Positions 1 to 8,323 of a DNA stretch of 64,000 nt are shown one piece after another. The translations under genes were made by a program, and so were the position numbers. Source of the DNA: Leptospiraceae bacterium. GTDB taxonomy: Bacteria > Spirochaetota > Leptospiria > Leptospirales > Leptospiraceae. Location of the stretch: NCBI GenBank assembly GCA_016711485.1, contig JADJSX010000009.1, positions 186,001 through 250,000 of the forward strand, read 5' to 3'. Position 1 is the first letter of the stretch; each line of letters begins with the position of its first letter. Under the pieces are notes generated by a model. It was not told where the DNA came from. It did not search any database and saw only the letters and a list, made by a program, of their open reading frames with translations.

Positions 1-1392
1 AATTGAATTTCCATTGGAAGGAAATTTGTAAATAAAAACTTTTTCTTTTTCTGCTTCCAAAGTAAAAATAGAATTTTTAGTCATAAGGGAGAAAGAGACA
101 TTCCCTGAACCCATTTCGGACGGCAGAAAAAAGGCAGAACTTATCTCCATTGAATCAGGAAGAATCGGTTGACTAACTATCCCTTTTGGTTTGTCAATTA
201 CTAGACCACTACGATTTTCGAATGTTAAGTTTCCCGAATAATTAACATTAACCCCACCTAATACGGGCGACCAAAAATCGACCGATGCAGAAGAAAACGC
301 GTCATAAAGTTCCATTGGAAAAAATAAAGAGGTAATATTCTTTGGTTCAACATCTACATCAAATTCTCGAAGAGTTATATTCGATTTTTTACTTTCATGG
401 TATTTGGAAAATTCCATTTTATATTTTCCGGGATTGATGCCGTATAAAAAAAATGGAGTTTCCCCTTTTACTTCTTTATTCCACGAAACTTTTAATCCTT
501 TTGGAAAACTAAATAATTTTAAAGATCCGACACTTAAATCATCTTCCCATTCATGGATTAAATTTACTTCTTCACCGGATCTCGTGAGAATTTTTTTATT
601 AACAGACGGTATACCAGTTTTTTTATAAGTAATTTGATGTGGGCCGTCCGGAACCATCATGCGCCTAACAGGGAGTTTCCCAATTTCTCTTCCATCTAAA
701 TAAAATATAGTATCGCTAGAAGAAGATGACACATTTAAATGGGCAGATACTGTAGAACGCAGTAATGCTATTTGTAAATTTCGATCTGGACGTTTTACAA
801 ATTTTAGAATCGGGACTTTGATCTCTTCTAATACTTTTATTTTATTCTCTGCTTTATATAATTCTAATTTTGCTTTTGAATCTGGTTGACCCGGAAGAAT
901 TACAGCCATTTCAAATTCGATCGATCCATATTCTTTTTGGTTTACAGGATCTATTAAAGTTTGTTTTACTCTTAAACTTTCTCCATCATAACCTAAGTCT
1001 GTATTGATAAATGAATCAATGTCTTGTTCTAAAAATTCTTTTCTAAGATTTTCTTGGCTTTTCCATGCGTCAATTGGAACTTTTACTTCTTTGGATTCTG
1101 TGTTTTGCCAAAACAAACGATTTTCTTGATGAAAAACCGCGATTAATTCATTATTAAAACCTGCCGGAAATAAAATAGGAGCAAATGTAAAAAATGGTTT
1201 TTTCTTGGATGATTTTCTAGATTTATAATCTTTCTCATCAAATACAAGTGGAGCTTCCGTTACAACAGTATTCTCAAAGACAACTTCTGGTTTCTCCATT
1301 TTGGAAGATACACCTGTCAATGTGGTAACTGATGAACATCCCCCAATAACAAATAATAAAATTAATATTCTAATAACGTAAATAAAACTCAA
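1..1392 (-). CDS. PEGA-domain lipoprotein, C-terminus beyond window edge
   Basis: The reading frame runs off the left edge of the window. I place the start at a TTG (1392) because a strong GAGGGGG ribosome site lies just upstream and translation gives a classic lipoprotein signal: a short basic N-end, a hydrophobic stretch and a lipobox VIGGC with Cys at residue 19. Mature protein is therefore probably lipid-anchored. Around residues 225-260 (YLDGREIGKLP) and again near residues 300-330 (LYGINPGKYKME) are PEGA-like beta-sandwich motifs, a fold known from surface and periplasmic proteins and thought to bind partners rather than catalyse. Only 45 bp separate it from serB upstream, so the two are probably co-transcribed. 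No enzymatic motif is visible and the C-terminus is unseen; a structural or adhesive role is inference. Confidence 0.75.
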   Translation of the reverse strand, partial: MSFIYVIRILILLFVIGGCSSVTTLTGVSSKMEKPEVVFENTVVTEAPLVFDEKDYKSRKSSKKKPFFTFAPILFPAGFNNELIAVFHQENRLFWQNTESKEVKVPIDAWKSQENLRKEFLEQDIDSFINTDLGYDGESLRVKQTLIDPVNQKEYGSIEFEMAVILPGQPDSKAKLELYKAENKIKVLEEIKVPILKFVKRPDRNLQIALLRSTVSAHLNVSSSSSDTIFYLDGREIGKLPVRRMMVPDGPHQITYKKTGIPSVNKKILTRSGEEVNLIHEWEDDLSVGSLKLFSFPKGLKVSWNKEVKGETPFFLYGINPGKYKMEFSKYHESKKSNITLREFDVDVEPKNITSLFFPMELYDAFSSASVDFWSPVLGGVNVNYSGNLTFENRSGLVIDKPKGIVSQPILPDSMEISSAFFLPSEMGSGNVSFSLMTKNSIFTLEAEKEKVFIYKFPSNGNSI

Positions 1393-1437
1393 TTTCGCCC
1401 CCTCGCAGAAATTAGAACCCGCATTTGAAAAAATATT

Positions 1438-2301
1438 CTAATCGCGTAAGTCAAATAAAAATAATAACGTAAGCATCGAATGATGATCTACCCAATTTAG
1501 GATTTCTTTTTTTAATCCAGACTTTGCATGAAACCCAATCCCGATTCCTGCCTCAAGAATCATTAAAGAGTCATTGGAACCGTCGCCAACCGCTACCGTT
1601 TGCGAAATCGGGATTTTATTTTCCTCTCTATGAAATACGAGAAGTTCCCTTTTCCGATTCTTATTTACGATTGTTCCTATAACGTTCCCAGTCGTAAACC
1701 CATCTTTCATTTCCAAGGAATTCGCAGAATACATATCAATCGAGAACTTTTTTGCAAATTTTTCTATAACCGGAATAAATCCACCGCTAAAAATAGCAAT
1801 TTTGGCGTTTTCACTTTGCAGTAACGGTAGAACTTCTTCTACACCTTCACTAGGTGTCAATTTTTCAAAAATTTCTTGGAATGTAGAATTTCCTAACCCA
1901 TTTAAATAACTGCATCGTTTACGAAGTGCGGAATCAAAATCTAAATTACCTTCCATCGCCTCTTTAGTCACAGCGGAGACTAAATCGTACACACCTTTTT
2001 TTCGTGCAAGCTCATCTATCACTTCTTCTTTAATTAAAGTAGAATCCATATCAAAAGTAAAGAGTGAACTTTGGGTTCTATCAAGTAATTGTTCAACGAA
2101 CAATACATCAATTTTTTGCGGAGCAAATTTTTCTCGCAAATGAACAAGCTCTTCCTTCGAAAAAATTCCATCTGTTTCAAAATAATGGGCAAATATATTT
2201 TGTATAGAACTAGAATATCTATAACCAACCGAATTAGAATAGGAAATCAACTCATCCTTAATCGGGAGAGGATTTCCAGAAAAGGAAATAAAAATAAGCA
2301 T
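1438..2301 (-). CDS. serB: Phosphoserine phosphatase
   Basis: HAD-superfamily phosphatase removing phosphate from L-phosphoserine in the last step of serine synthesis. The HAD motif I nucleophile is clear at residues 84-88 (DMDST, first Asp nucleophile, second Asp acid/base), followed by the SerB-type KEEVIDELA helix, motif II in FSGGF (about residue 172) and motif III/IV in VGDGSNDS (about residue 237). The first 80 residues form a short ACT-like N-terminal extension, as in many SerB proteins, and total length (287 aa) is normal for the family. It starts 4 bp after the SGNH-hydrolase gene ends, so translation is probably coupled within one minus-strand transcript. Cytoplasmic; no membrane segment. 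The identification is firm. Confidence 0.93.
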   Translation of the reverse strand: MLIFISFSGNPLPIKDELISYSNSVGYRYSSSIQNIFAHYFETDGIFSKEELVHLREKFAPQKIDVLFVEQLLDRTQSSLFTFDMDSTLIKEEVIDELARKKGVYDLVSAVTKEAMEGNLDFDSALRKRCSYLNGLGNSTFQEIFEKLTPSEGVEEVLPLLQSENAKIAIFSGGFIPVIEKFAKKFSIDMYSANSLEMKDGFTTGNVIGTIVNKNRKRELLVFHREENKIPISQTVAVGDGSNDSLMILEAGIGIGFHAKSGLKKEILNWVDHHSMLTLLFLFDLRD

Positions 2302-2305
2302 GTAT

Positions 2306-3091
2306 TTACTTAAGTAATGGTCTGACTAACTGACCTATAACCTCGTATCCTTTTTCATTAAAGTGAATTTTGTCCATTTTGCCTAAGCCAAAATACCGAA
2401 TATATTCCTCTTTGATAACTGGCAAATCCGGATCGCGCATATATTTCCATAAATCTAAATAAGTAAAATTATACTCTCTAGATAATTCTTGTATATTTGC
2501 ATTTAGAACGGGAACTATCGCATTTAGTCTAGTATCTTTTGTGGGCGGAATAGAAAGAAATACGATTTTTATGTTTTTATTAAAATTTCGAATATCCTCA
2601 ACAATGCCGCGGATATTTTTTTCCGTATAGGAAAGACATTTTCCAAATATTAAGTCATTCCCACCAATTTCAATGATTATGACTTTTGGATTCAAAGCAA
2701 AAACATTGTCTGGAAGCCGAGCACGGAGTCCTTCTGTCATATCACCGCCAATTCCGCGTGTGACTATACTCTGGTTTGGAAACTCTTTTTGAACGAGTCT
2801 CTCTTCAAATAATTGAATCAAACTATTTCCAACGATGACTGCGTTAGAAGATTTAATCTTTAGATTTTCTTCGTTGTATTTTTGCCGGAGAACGTCCCAG
2901 CCAAGTGTTTTGTAGCGGCTGTACAGGTCTGGATTTCTCCAGCCTGCATCTGCCAAACATTGAAAATTCGGATCATGGTAGTTAAAGAAGTCGTGTTTTC
3001 CTTTCCCAAAAGGAAAACTAGAACACCCAATGAAAAAACCAATAAAACAAACAATGATACTATTTCTTAATATCATCTTCCTTTGGCTCAT
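2306..3091 (-). CDS. SGNH/GDSL-family hydrolase lipoprotein
   Basis: Lipid-anchored esterase-type hydrolase. A signal peptide ends in the lipobox FFIGCSS with Cys at residue 23. The four SGNH blocks are recognisable: block I VGNSL (Ser at residue 89), block II GIGGD (Gly near 114), block III EIGGND (Asn at 144) and block V DKIHFNEKGY near the C-terminus with the catalytic Asp and His. Such enzymes deacylate lipids, acetylated glycans or peptidoglycan; the substrate cannot be read from sequence. Two in-frame ATGs are possible (3091 and 3076); the first overlaps the end of the preceding 62-residue ORF by 32 bp, and neither has a well spaced ribosome site, so the start is uncertain. serB follows 4 bp downstream. 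Confidence 0.85.
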   Translation of the reverse strand: MSQRKMILRNSIIVCFIGFFIGCSSFPFGKGKHDFFNYHDPNFQCLADAGWRNPDLYSRYKTLGWDVLRQKYNEENLKIKSSNAVIVGNSLIQLFEERLVQKEFPNQSIVTRGIGGDMTEGLRARLPDNVFALNPKVIIIEIGGNDLIFGKCLSYTEKNIRGIVEDIRNFNKNIKIVFLSIPPTKDTRLNAIVPVLNANIQELSREYNFTYLDLWKYMRDPDLPVIKEEYIRYFGLGKMDKIHFNEKGYEVIGQLVRPLLK

Positions 3092-3248
3092 TCATTCTAA
3101 ATCTCTTATGCCAATCAGCAATCTGAGACTGTACATACTGCTCAGTATCACAAATTCTGAACTCAATAGGGTGATTTGTTGCTGCATCAATAAGTTTAGC
3201 CTCAATGTAACCGTTCTTCAACTTACTAATTTCTATTTTGTACCTCAT
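3060..3248 (-). CDS. Small hypothetical protein (62 aa)
   Basis: I choose the ATG at 3248 because a perfect GGAGG lies 8 bp upstream; a TTG 15 bp earlier is in frame but has no such site and overlaps the Shine-Dalgarno itself. The product is soluble and charged, starts MRYKIEISKL, and looks like a small mixed beta-strand/helix fold with an acidic tail (EPKEDDIKK). It has no recognised domain. Its 3' end overlaps the start of the SGNH-hydrolase gene, which suggests translational coupling in the same minus-strand operon. The gene call rests on the ribosome site and position rather than on family recognition. Confidence 0.6.
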   Translation of the reverse strand: MRYKIEISKLKNGYIEAKLIDAATNHPIEFRICDTEQYVQSQIADWHKRFRMNEPKEDDIKK

Positions 3249-3283
3249 AATTAAGTCCTCCAAATAACCGTAATTGTCAGGTT

Positions 3284-4660
3284 TTATTTTACCTTTGACC
3301 TTTCAATCTCTTCTAATGTTTCTTTTTCTTTATATTTCATAAAAAGGACAATAGCAAGAAAGCAAAAAAAGGCTGCAACCGGGCCAGTTAAACGAATTCC
3401 TAGAGGATTAGCAGAATCTCTTCCTAAGAGTAACAGACTCGTAAAGAGTAAAATTGCAATTGTCTGCCCAAACTTTTGCATGAGAGTACGACCTGCATAA
3501 AAAAGTCCTTCTCTTCTTGAACCCGTCTTAATAGCGTCTAACTCCGCAATATCCGCAAGAATTGCATTCGGTAGAATTCCAAGAATCGCCATTGGAATAG
3601 CGGCTACGATTACAATCATATAGGCTTGTAATAATTTAGGAAGTGGAACTCCTTCGCCCAGAAAGTAAATGAAAATAAATAGAGATAGAAATACGGCAAA
3701 TCCAAATAATACAACTGGTTTTTTCCCAATTTTCCTAGCCGCGACGTTTACTACAGGATACAAAACGAAAGAAAAAATCCCGAGCACTGTCATAAGCTCT
3801 CCCTGCATTCTTTCTTCTTGGGCAAGTAGAACAGTTACATAATAGATGAGTCCAGTTTGTAAAATCGTTACACTTAAAAAATACGCAAAATCAGAAAGTG
3901 CAAAGTAGAGAAAACTTTTGTTTTTAAAGGTAAGAATTAAAGCTTCTTTGAAAGGAACATTGGACGGCTCTGACTCGCAGTATTTTTTTTCGTCTATGGC
4001 GAATACTGGAAAATACATACAGAATGTGGCAAATCCACAAAATAGTCCAAGTGTCCACTGCATCGCTTGGACTTTGTTTAGTCCAAGACTTGGCTCTTCC
4101 AAAAGTCTTCCCCAAACCCCAGGCGCAAAACTAGCAATCGCAATACCTAGAAAATAAGTAACAGAAATATAAGTTGAGATATTAAGTCTCTCTTCCGGTG
4201 TATGTCCAAGTTCTGGAATAAGAGCAAAATACGGCGTTACATACATAGTGAGAAATAAATAAAATAGAAAAAGGGCACCAACAAGCCAAACTAAATTCAA
4301 AGTAGAGGCAGAAGAATCAGGCGGCATGAACACTAACGCACAAAAAACGGCGGCAGGCATTGCACCCGTAGCAAGAAATGGAATCCGACGTCCCCATTTC
4401 GTATTCAACTGATCACTTTTATTGGCGATTATAGGATCGGTAACCGCATCCCAAAGCCTACCGACGGAGGATACAATTCCAATCACATTGAATACAACGA
4501 GAATCGCAGTATCCACAATTAGAATTGGAATACCCGCATCTTTCGGTGGCAAATAAAAATAAACAAGCCATGTTCCAATGATATTTATCAACAAGGACCA
4601 GCCTAACTGCCCAATGGCATAGGCTACTTGTTTTCCGAGAGGCAAAGAAGGTTTACTCAT
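3284..4660 (-). CDS. MFS transporter of the GPH (MelB-like) sugar:cation symporter group
   Basis: A 458-residue polytopic membrane protein with about twelve hydrophobic segments. The N-terminal block (KQVAYAIGQLGWSLL), the loop following helix 2 (GRLWDAVTDPIIANKSD) and WGRRIPFL are the signatures of the glycoside-pentoside-hexuronide:cation symporter family (Pfam MFS_2), where the D-x3-DP motif helps bind the coupling cation and substrate. GPH proteins usually import sugars or glycosides, but several bacterial members move lipids or unknown small molecules. The gene lies 162 bp downstream of the adenylation-reductase gene on the same strand, though a strong hairpin sits between them, so co-expression is not assured. 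Substrate is unknown. Confidence 0.85.
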   Translation of the reverse strand: MSKPSLPLGKQVAYAIGQLGWSLLINIIGTWLVYFYLPPKDAGIPILIVDTAILVVFNVIGIVSSVGRLWDAVTDPIIANKSDQLNTKWGRRIPFLATGAMPAAVFCALVFMPPDSSASTLNLVWLVGALFLFYLFLTMYVTPYFALIPELGHTPEERLNISTYISVTYFLGIAIASFAPGVWGRLLEEPSLGLNKVQAMQWTLGLFCGFATFCMYFPVFAIDEKKYCESEPSNVPFKEALILTFKNKSFLYFALSDFAYFLSVTILQTGLIYYVTVLLAQEERMQGELMTVLGIFSFVLYPVVNVAARKIGKKPVVLFGFAVFLSLFIFIYFLGEGVPLPKLLQAYMIVIVAAIPMAILGILPNAILADIAELDAIKTGSRREGLFYAGRTLMQKFGQTIAILLFTSLLLLGRDSANPLGIRLTGPVAAFFCFLAIVLFMKYKEKETLEEIERSKVK

Positions 4661-4776
4661 TTTTTTGTCCTATTAAAATTTTCTATTTTGGATAATGGAA
4701 AAAATTTACAGTATTGTTGCAAGTAGAATCTAGAAAAATAAACCTTTTTTGAAAAAGGATTCAACAATTTGAAAAA

Positions 4777-4804
4777 GAAGGCGAACAAACGTTTGTTCGC
4801 CTTC
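4777..4804 (-). terminator. Perfect 28-bp palindrome, likely terminator of the A-PCP-R gene
   Basis: The 28 bases read identically on both strands (half site GAAGGCGAACAAAC). It lies 19 bp beyond the stop codon of the adenylation-reductase gene and on the minus strand is followed by TTTTTC, so it fits an intrinsic terminator. A near-identical copy sits at the other end of that gene (7859-7886). Confidence 0.75.
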
Positions 4805-4822
4805 ATTTTCAATTTGTTCGTT

Positions 4823-7800
4823 TTATAATTTAAGATTAACAAGGAATTGTAGATATTTTTCCAATAAAATTGTATCCGGATAAAGGCAGCTAATCGCTTG
4901 ATTTAATAAAATTTTTTTCGTATTTGTAAAATCAAAACGAATTCCAGTGGCTTGGAACAGATCAAGTGGACGAACAGGGGTAAAAGCATCTTTTTCCAGA
5001 AACACACGAGAGAGAGCTAAATATAAGTAAGAATCTTCTAGTCCATTTGATTTACATTTCTCTATAAAACCTTCTTTTGAAACTTCGGAAATTTCGATTC
5101 CAAGTGCTTTCAAAATTAATTTCAATTCAGAAAGTTTTAAAGGATTTGGATTTGCGATATGAAACGTAGAAATTTTAGAATTAGATTCCCTTCTCGCTGC
5201 GATCGCAATACAAGTCTTAGCCGCATAATCCAAAGGAGTAATATCAACTTGTATTTCTTGAGTTTCAAAATCTGGTAAAACCTTTAGATTGACTAGAGAC
5301 TTTAAGAATTCGGTGAAAAAATCATCCTGCTTACTAAACCCAGTTTTACTATCACCAGTAATAAGTCCGAACCTATGGATATAAATAGAATTCATTCCGG
5401 ATTGGATTGCATCCAAAAGAATTTTTTCACTCACCCACTTAGTCTGCGCATATCCACCATATACCACATTCATCGTATCAAGTTTGTCGTTTTCATAAAA
5501 AATACTTCTCGGATCGTCAGAAGATACAAATACAGAAAGTGTAGAAGCATAGTGCAAATACTTTCTGGTTTTAGTCAGGCAAAATTTCAATATTTCACGA
5601 GTGGAATCTATATTGGTTTGTTTTAATCTATCATACGGCAAAACTAAATTAACCTCTGCAGCAAAATGAAATACAGTATCAATTTTATTAGTTAAAAATT
5701 CCCAATAAAACCCAGAAAGTCCCAAGTTGGGTTTAGAAATATCTCCTTCCAAAAAATGAATTTTTGTCCAACCTTCTATTTGAATTTTTTGAGAATTATA
5801 AATTTCTTCTAGTAATTTTCTCGGATCGCGAGTGGAGAGATTTCTTACGATACAATAAATCTCGCCCCCAAAATTTTGTGTGAGTTCGTATAAAACTCTA
5901 GAGCCTAAAAATCCGGTCGCACCTGTGAGTAAAATATGGGAAAATCTATTTTCAGTAAGCGGAATATTCTGAATTGCCTCTATTGTATCCACTCCAAGTT
6001 CTGCTTCTTTGTTTAAAAATCCAACACTCGAAAAATTAGATTCTACAATGGATTCGATTTTTAGAATTCCAGAAACGGTAGGATTTTGAATGAATGCCTC
6101 TGGTAAAAGAGTAATACCCATTATACTACACTCTGTCAAAAGGGAAATCATAGAAATAGAATCGCCACCTAGAGTAAAAAAATCATCCTCAACTCCAACC
6201 GGATTAATGCCGAGTATCCTCTCGAAAACTTCACAGAGTATCTTTTCTTTTGCCGATTCAGGCTTTTTATAATCAGGCAAATACAATGGACGAGTCATTT
6301 CCAATTCCGGCAAAGCATTTACATCGAATTTTTCATTTCGATTCAAAGGAATTTTTTCCAAGAACACGAATCGTTCTGGAATCATCCACTTGGGCAAAAA
6401 ATTAGACAAGTATTGTTTGATTTGCTTTAAATCAGCTGAGCCATTCACGTCCCATTTAATATAGGCAACCAATATTTCTCGGTTTACGTTTTGTTTCATT
6501 ACATGTACAAAAGAAATATTTGGATACGCGGCTAATACTCGTTCTACTTCCCTTGGCTCAATTAAATTTCCTCTGAGTTTAAATTGCCTGTCCATACGTC
6601 CTAAAAATTCTATTTCGTAAGTAGAATGTTTTAAAACTCGATCCCCTGTTTTGTACATTCGAGTCCCATTTAGAAATAAAAATTTGTCCTTCGTCAATTC
6701 GGGCAAATTCAAATATTCTTTCGCAAGCCCTACTCCACTTAAATACAACTCTCCCGATTCTCCCACGTCCACCTCATTCAAATCCTCTTGCAAAATATGA
6801 AACTCTCGATTCGGAATTGGATTTCCAATGAGCGGTTTATCCCAATTTTCCCCACAAACAATCATACTAGAACAAACTGTAACCTCTGTGGGTCCATACA
6901 CGTTTACAATTCTAAATCTATTCACCCACTGTCTTACAGTATTTACAGGACAGATTTCTCCCCCAATGATGATAGTCTCTAAACTATTTGGAATTTTTTC
7001 TATCGGTAAAATTGGTAAAATGGAAGGAGGAAGGCAAATATGGGTTATCCTTTCTCGCTCCAAAATTTCGATTAGACCAGAATTAGATTTTAGTTTTTCT
7101 TCTTTTTCGATTCGAATTTCCGCACCGGATAATAGTGTTATGCCGATTTCGGAAATGGACGCGTCAAATCCAATCGATAGATACTGCAAAATTTTACTTT
7201 TAGGACTAACTTGAAATACTTCTATTTGTTTTTCTAAAAAATTAACAATCCCTTCGTGTGTAACCACAACTCCTTTCGGATTTCCAGTTGAACCAGAGGT
7301 ATATATGATGTAGGCGACTGTATCAGCGTGAAGCTTGGGGTAAGGATTTTCTGCCTTACTTCGGTTAGGCTCAGTAAAAACTCCGAGCGCGAAGTTCACG
7401 AAAGAGTTTGTAAAATAATCCTGTCTTTTCTTCGCGTTCTTCGTGCCCTTCGTGGTAAATTCTTTTTCTTTCTCCGTGTCGCTGTTCCGGCGCCTATGAC
7501 GACTAGCAGCTTCCGAACTTGCGTTATCGCATGGCAATGAATCACCCGTAACCAACAACTTCACCTTGGCATCCCTACAAATCCAATCTACGCGAGCCTC
7601 GGGAGTCTTTTCGTCTAACGGTAAGAATGCTGCCCCTAATTTCCAAATTGCTAAAACATATACAATGTATTCAGGAGATTTCTCCATCCATAATGCCACA
7701 ACATCACCTTCCCGAATTCCTGCTTCATAGAGATGATAGCTAATCTGCGTTACCCGCAAATCCAGTTCGTGGTAAGATATTTTTTCGGATTCAGAAGAAA

Positions 7801-7903
7801 TGGCAATCGAGTCAGGAAACTCATTTACTATTTTTTGAAATTCGTCGAGGAAAGAATCGAAGGCGAACAAAGGTTTGTTCGCCTTCATTTTGGATGGTCG
7901 CAT
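4823..7903 (-). CDS. Adenylation-carrier-thioester reductase enzyme (single-module NRPS/carboxylate-reductase-like)
   Basis: A 1026-residue enzyme predicted to activate a carboxylic acid as AMP-ester, load it on a phosphopantetheine arm and release it reductively as aldehyde or alcohol. Adenylation core motifs: A3 IIYTSGSTGNPKG (199-211), A4 FDASISE (246-252), A5 NVYGPTE (334-340), A7 YKTGD (417-421), A8 near 434-456 and catalytic Lys in NRNEKFD (Lys525). Asp247 is the position that normally contacts the alpha-amino group, suggesting an amino-acid substrate (inference). The carrier domain has GGDSI with Ser582. The reductase domain starts at TGATGFLG (660-667) and has catalytic Tyr818/Lys822. 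No condensation domain. Residues about 125-190 are an unusual insertion derived from a dispersed repeat. The first residues are encoded by a palindrome; starts at 7903 or 7888 are possible and neither has a strong ribosome site. Confidence 0.88.
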   Translation of the reverse strand: MRPSKMKANKPLFAFDSFLDEFQKIVNEFPDSIAISSESEKISYHELDLRVTQISYHLYEAGIREGDVVALWMEKSPEYIVYVLAIWKLGAAFLPLDEKTPEARVDWICRDAKVKLLVTGDSLPCDNASSEAASRHRRRNSDTEKEKEFTTKGTKNAKKRQDYFTNSFVNFALGVFTEPNRSKAENPYPKLHADTVAYIIYTSGSTGNPKGVVVTHEGIVNFLEKQIEVFQVSPKSKILQYLSIGFDASISEIGITLLSGAEIRIEKEEKLKSNSGLIEILERERITHICLPPSILPILPIEKIPNSLETIIIGGEICPVNTVRQWVNRFRIVNVYGPTEVTVCSSMIVCGENWDKPLIGNPIPNREFHILQEDLNEVDVGESGELYLSGVGLAKEYLNLPELTKDKFLFLNGTRMYKTGDRVLKHSTYEIEFLGRMDRQFKLRGNLIEPREVERVLAAYPNISFVHVMKQNVNREILVAYIKWDVNGSADLKQIKQYLSNFLPKWMIPERFVFLEKIPLNRNEKFDVNALPELEMTRPLYLPDYKKPESAKEKILCEVFERILGINPVGVEDDFFTLGGDSISMISLLTECSIMGITLLPEAFIQNPTVSGILKIESIVESNFSSVGFLNKEAELGVDTIEAIQNIPLTENRFSHILLTGATGFLGSRVLYELTQNFGGEIYCIVRNLSTRDPRKLLEEIYNSQKIQIEGWTKIHFLEGDISKPNLGLSGFYWEFLTNKIDTVFHFAAEVNLVLPYDRLKQTNIDSTREILKFCLTKTRKYLHYASTLSVFVSSDDPRSIFYENDKLDTMNVVYGGYAQTKWVSEKILLDAIQSGMNSIYIHRFGLITGDSKTGFSKQDDFFTEFLKSLVNLKVLPDFETQEIQVDITPLDYAAKTCIAIAARRESNSKISTFHIANPNPLKLSELKLILKALGIEISEVSKEGFIEKCKSNGLEDSYLYLALSRVFLEKDAFTPVRPLDLFQATGIRFDFTNTKKILLNQAISCLYPDTILLEKYLQFLVNLKL
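7388..7466. repeat. Dispersed cacgaag-type repeat inside the adenylation domain
   Basis: The stretch contains arms made of repeated cgaag/cttcg units (cgaagttcacgaa on one side, cttcgcgttcttcgtgccc on the other) and resembles the interior of the MITE at 18754-18927. It is read through in frame by the adenylation-reductase gene, adding roughly 45-60 residues of Lys/Thr/Asn-rich sequence just before core motif A3. Confidence 0.7.
7859..7886. repeat. Second copy of the 28-bp palindrome, overlapping the start of the A-PCP-R gene
   Basis: Same sequence as 4777-4804 except for one central base (13-bp arms with a G/G centre). It lies 39 bp beyond the stop of the 132-aa gene, where a terminator would be expected, but on the minus strand no T-run follows. 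It encodes residues 6-15 (MKANKPLFAF) of the adenylation-reductase protein. Confidence 0.75.
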
Positions 7904-7924
7904 TCATTTTGGATGTTCGATAAT

Positions 7925-8323
7925 TTATTCCTTAATTTCAAATAATTCAAATTGAGAAATATTTTCAGGCCAGGGTTCGTCGTAGGCAAAACCTTCAAGC
8001 GTATGGATATATCCATTCTTTAAAAATAAAGCGAAACCTGCGCCATGCTGTAAATCTTTTATATTGGCTCCAATATTTCCGATAGGGGAAGAAAGTTTGT
8101 TATTAATAGCCATACCTTCTTCAATGACAAACTCTGTGAAAAAGCCAACGCCCGTGAACTTTCTTTCTTTTAATCTGGAATGAAAAAATTGATTTCTGAA
8201 AATTTGAGTGTCTATATTTCTCTCCAGAATTTTACAAATCACTTCTACTTCGAGTCTAGTAAATTCTCCAATTTTCTTTTCATACGCCTTGTTTATTTCT
8301 TCTGTATTAGACAATGTTTTCAT
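7925..8323 (-). CDS. Hypothetical soluble protein (132 aa), possible partner of a broken small ORF
   Basis: I do not recognise the family. The protein is soluble with no signal peptide: a helical N-terminal half with many charged residues, then a beta-rich half containing GNIGANIKDLQHGAGFALFLKN split by short turns, ending acidic. Its ATG follows directly on the TGA of the broken small ORF at 8324-8734 with no spacer, an arrangement typical of two-gene units such as toxin-immunity or toxin-antitoxin pairs. That functional reading is inference from layout only. The gene itself is intact, while its upstream partner carries a transposon-like insertion and an in-frame stop. Confidence 0.6.
   Translation of the reverse strand: MKTLSNTEEINKAYEKKIGEFTRLEVEVICKILERNIDTQIFRNQFFHSRLKERKFTGVGFFTEFVIEEGMAINNKLSSPIGNIGANIKDLQHGAGFALFLKNGYIHTLEGFAYDEPWPENISQFELFEIKE

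Noticed and set aside
404..628. 74-residue plus-strand ORF within the first gene
   Set aside because: It lies antisense within the lipoprotein coding frame with no ribosome site; shadow ORF.
4657..4842. 61-residue minus-strand ORF after the A-PCP-R gene
   Set aside because: It is composed of the palindrome and AT-rich spacer, has no ribosome site, and its similarity to the enzyme N-terminus is only the shared palindrome.
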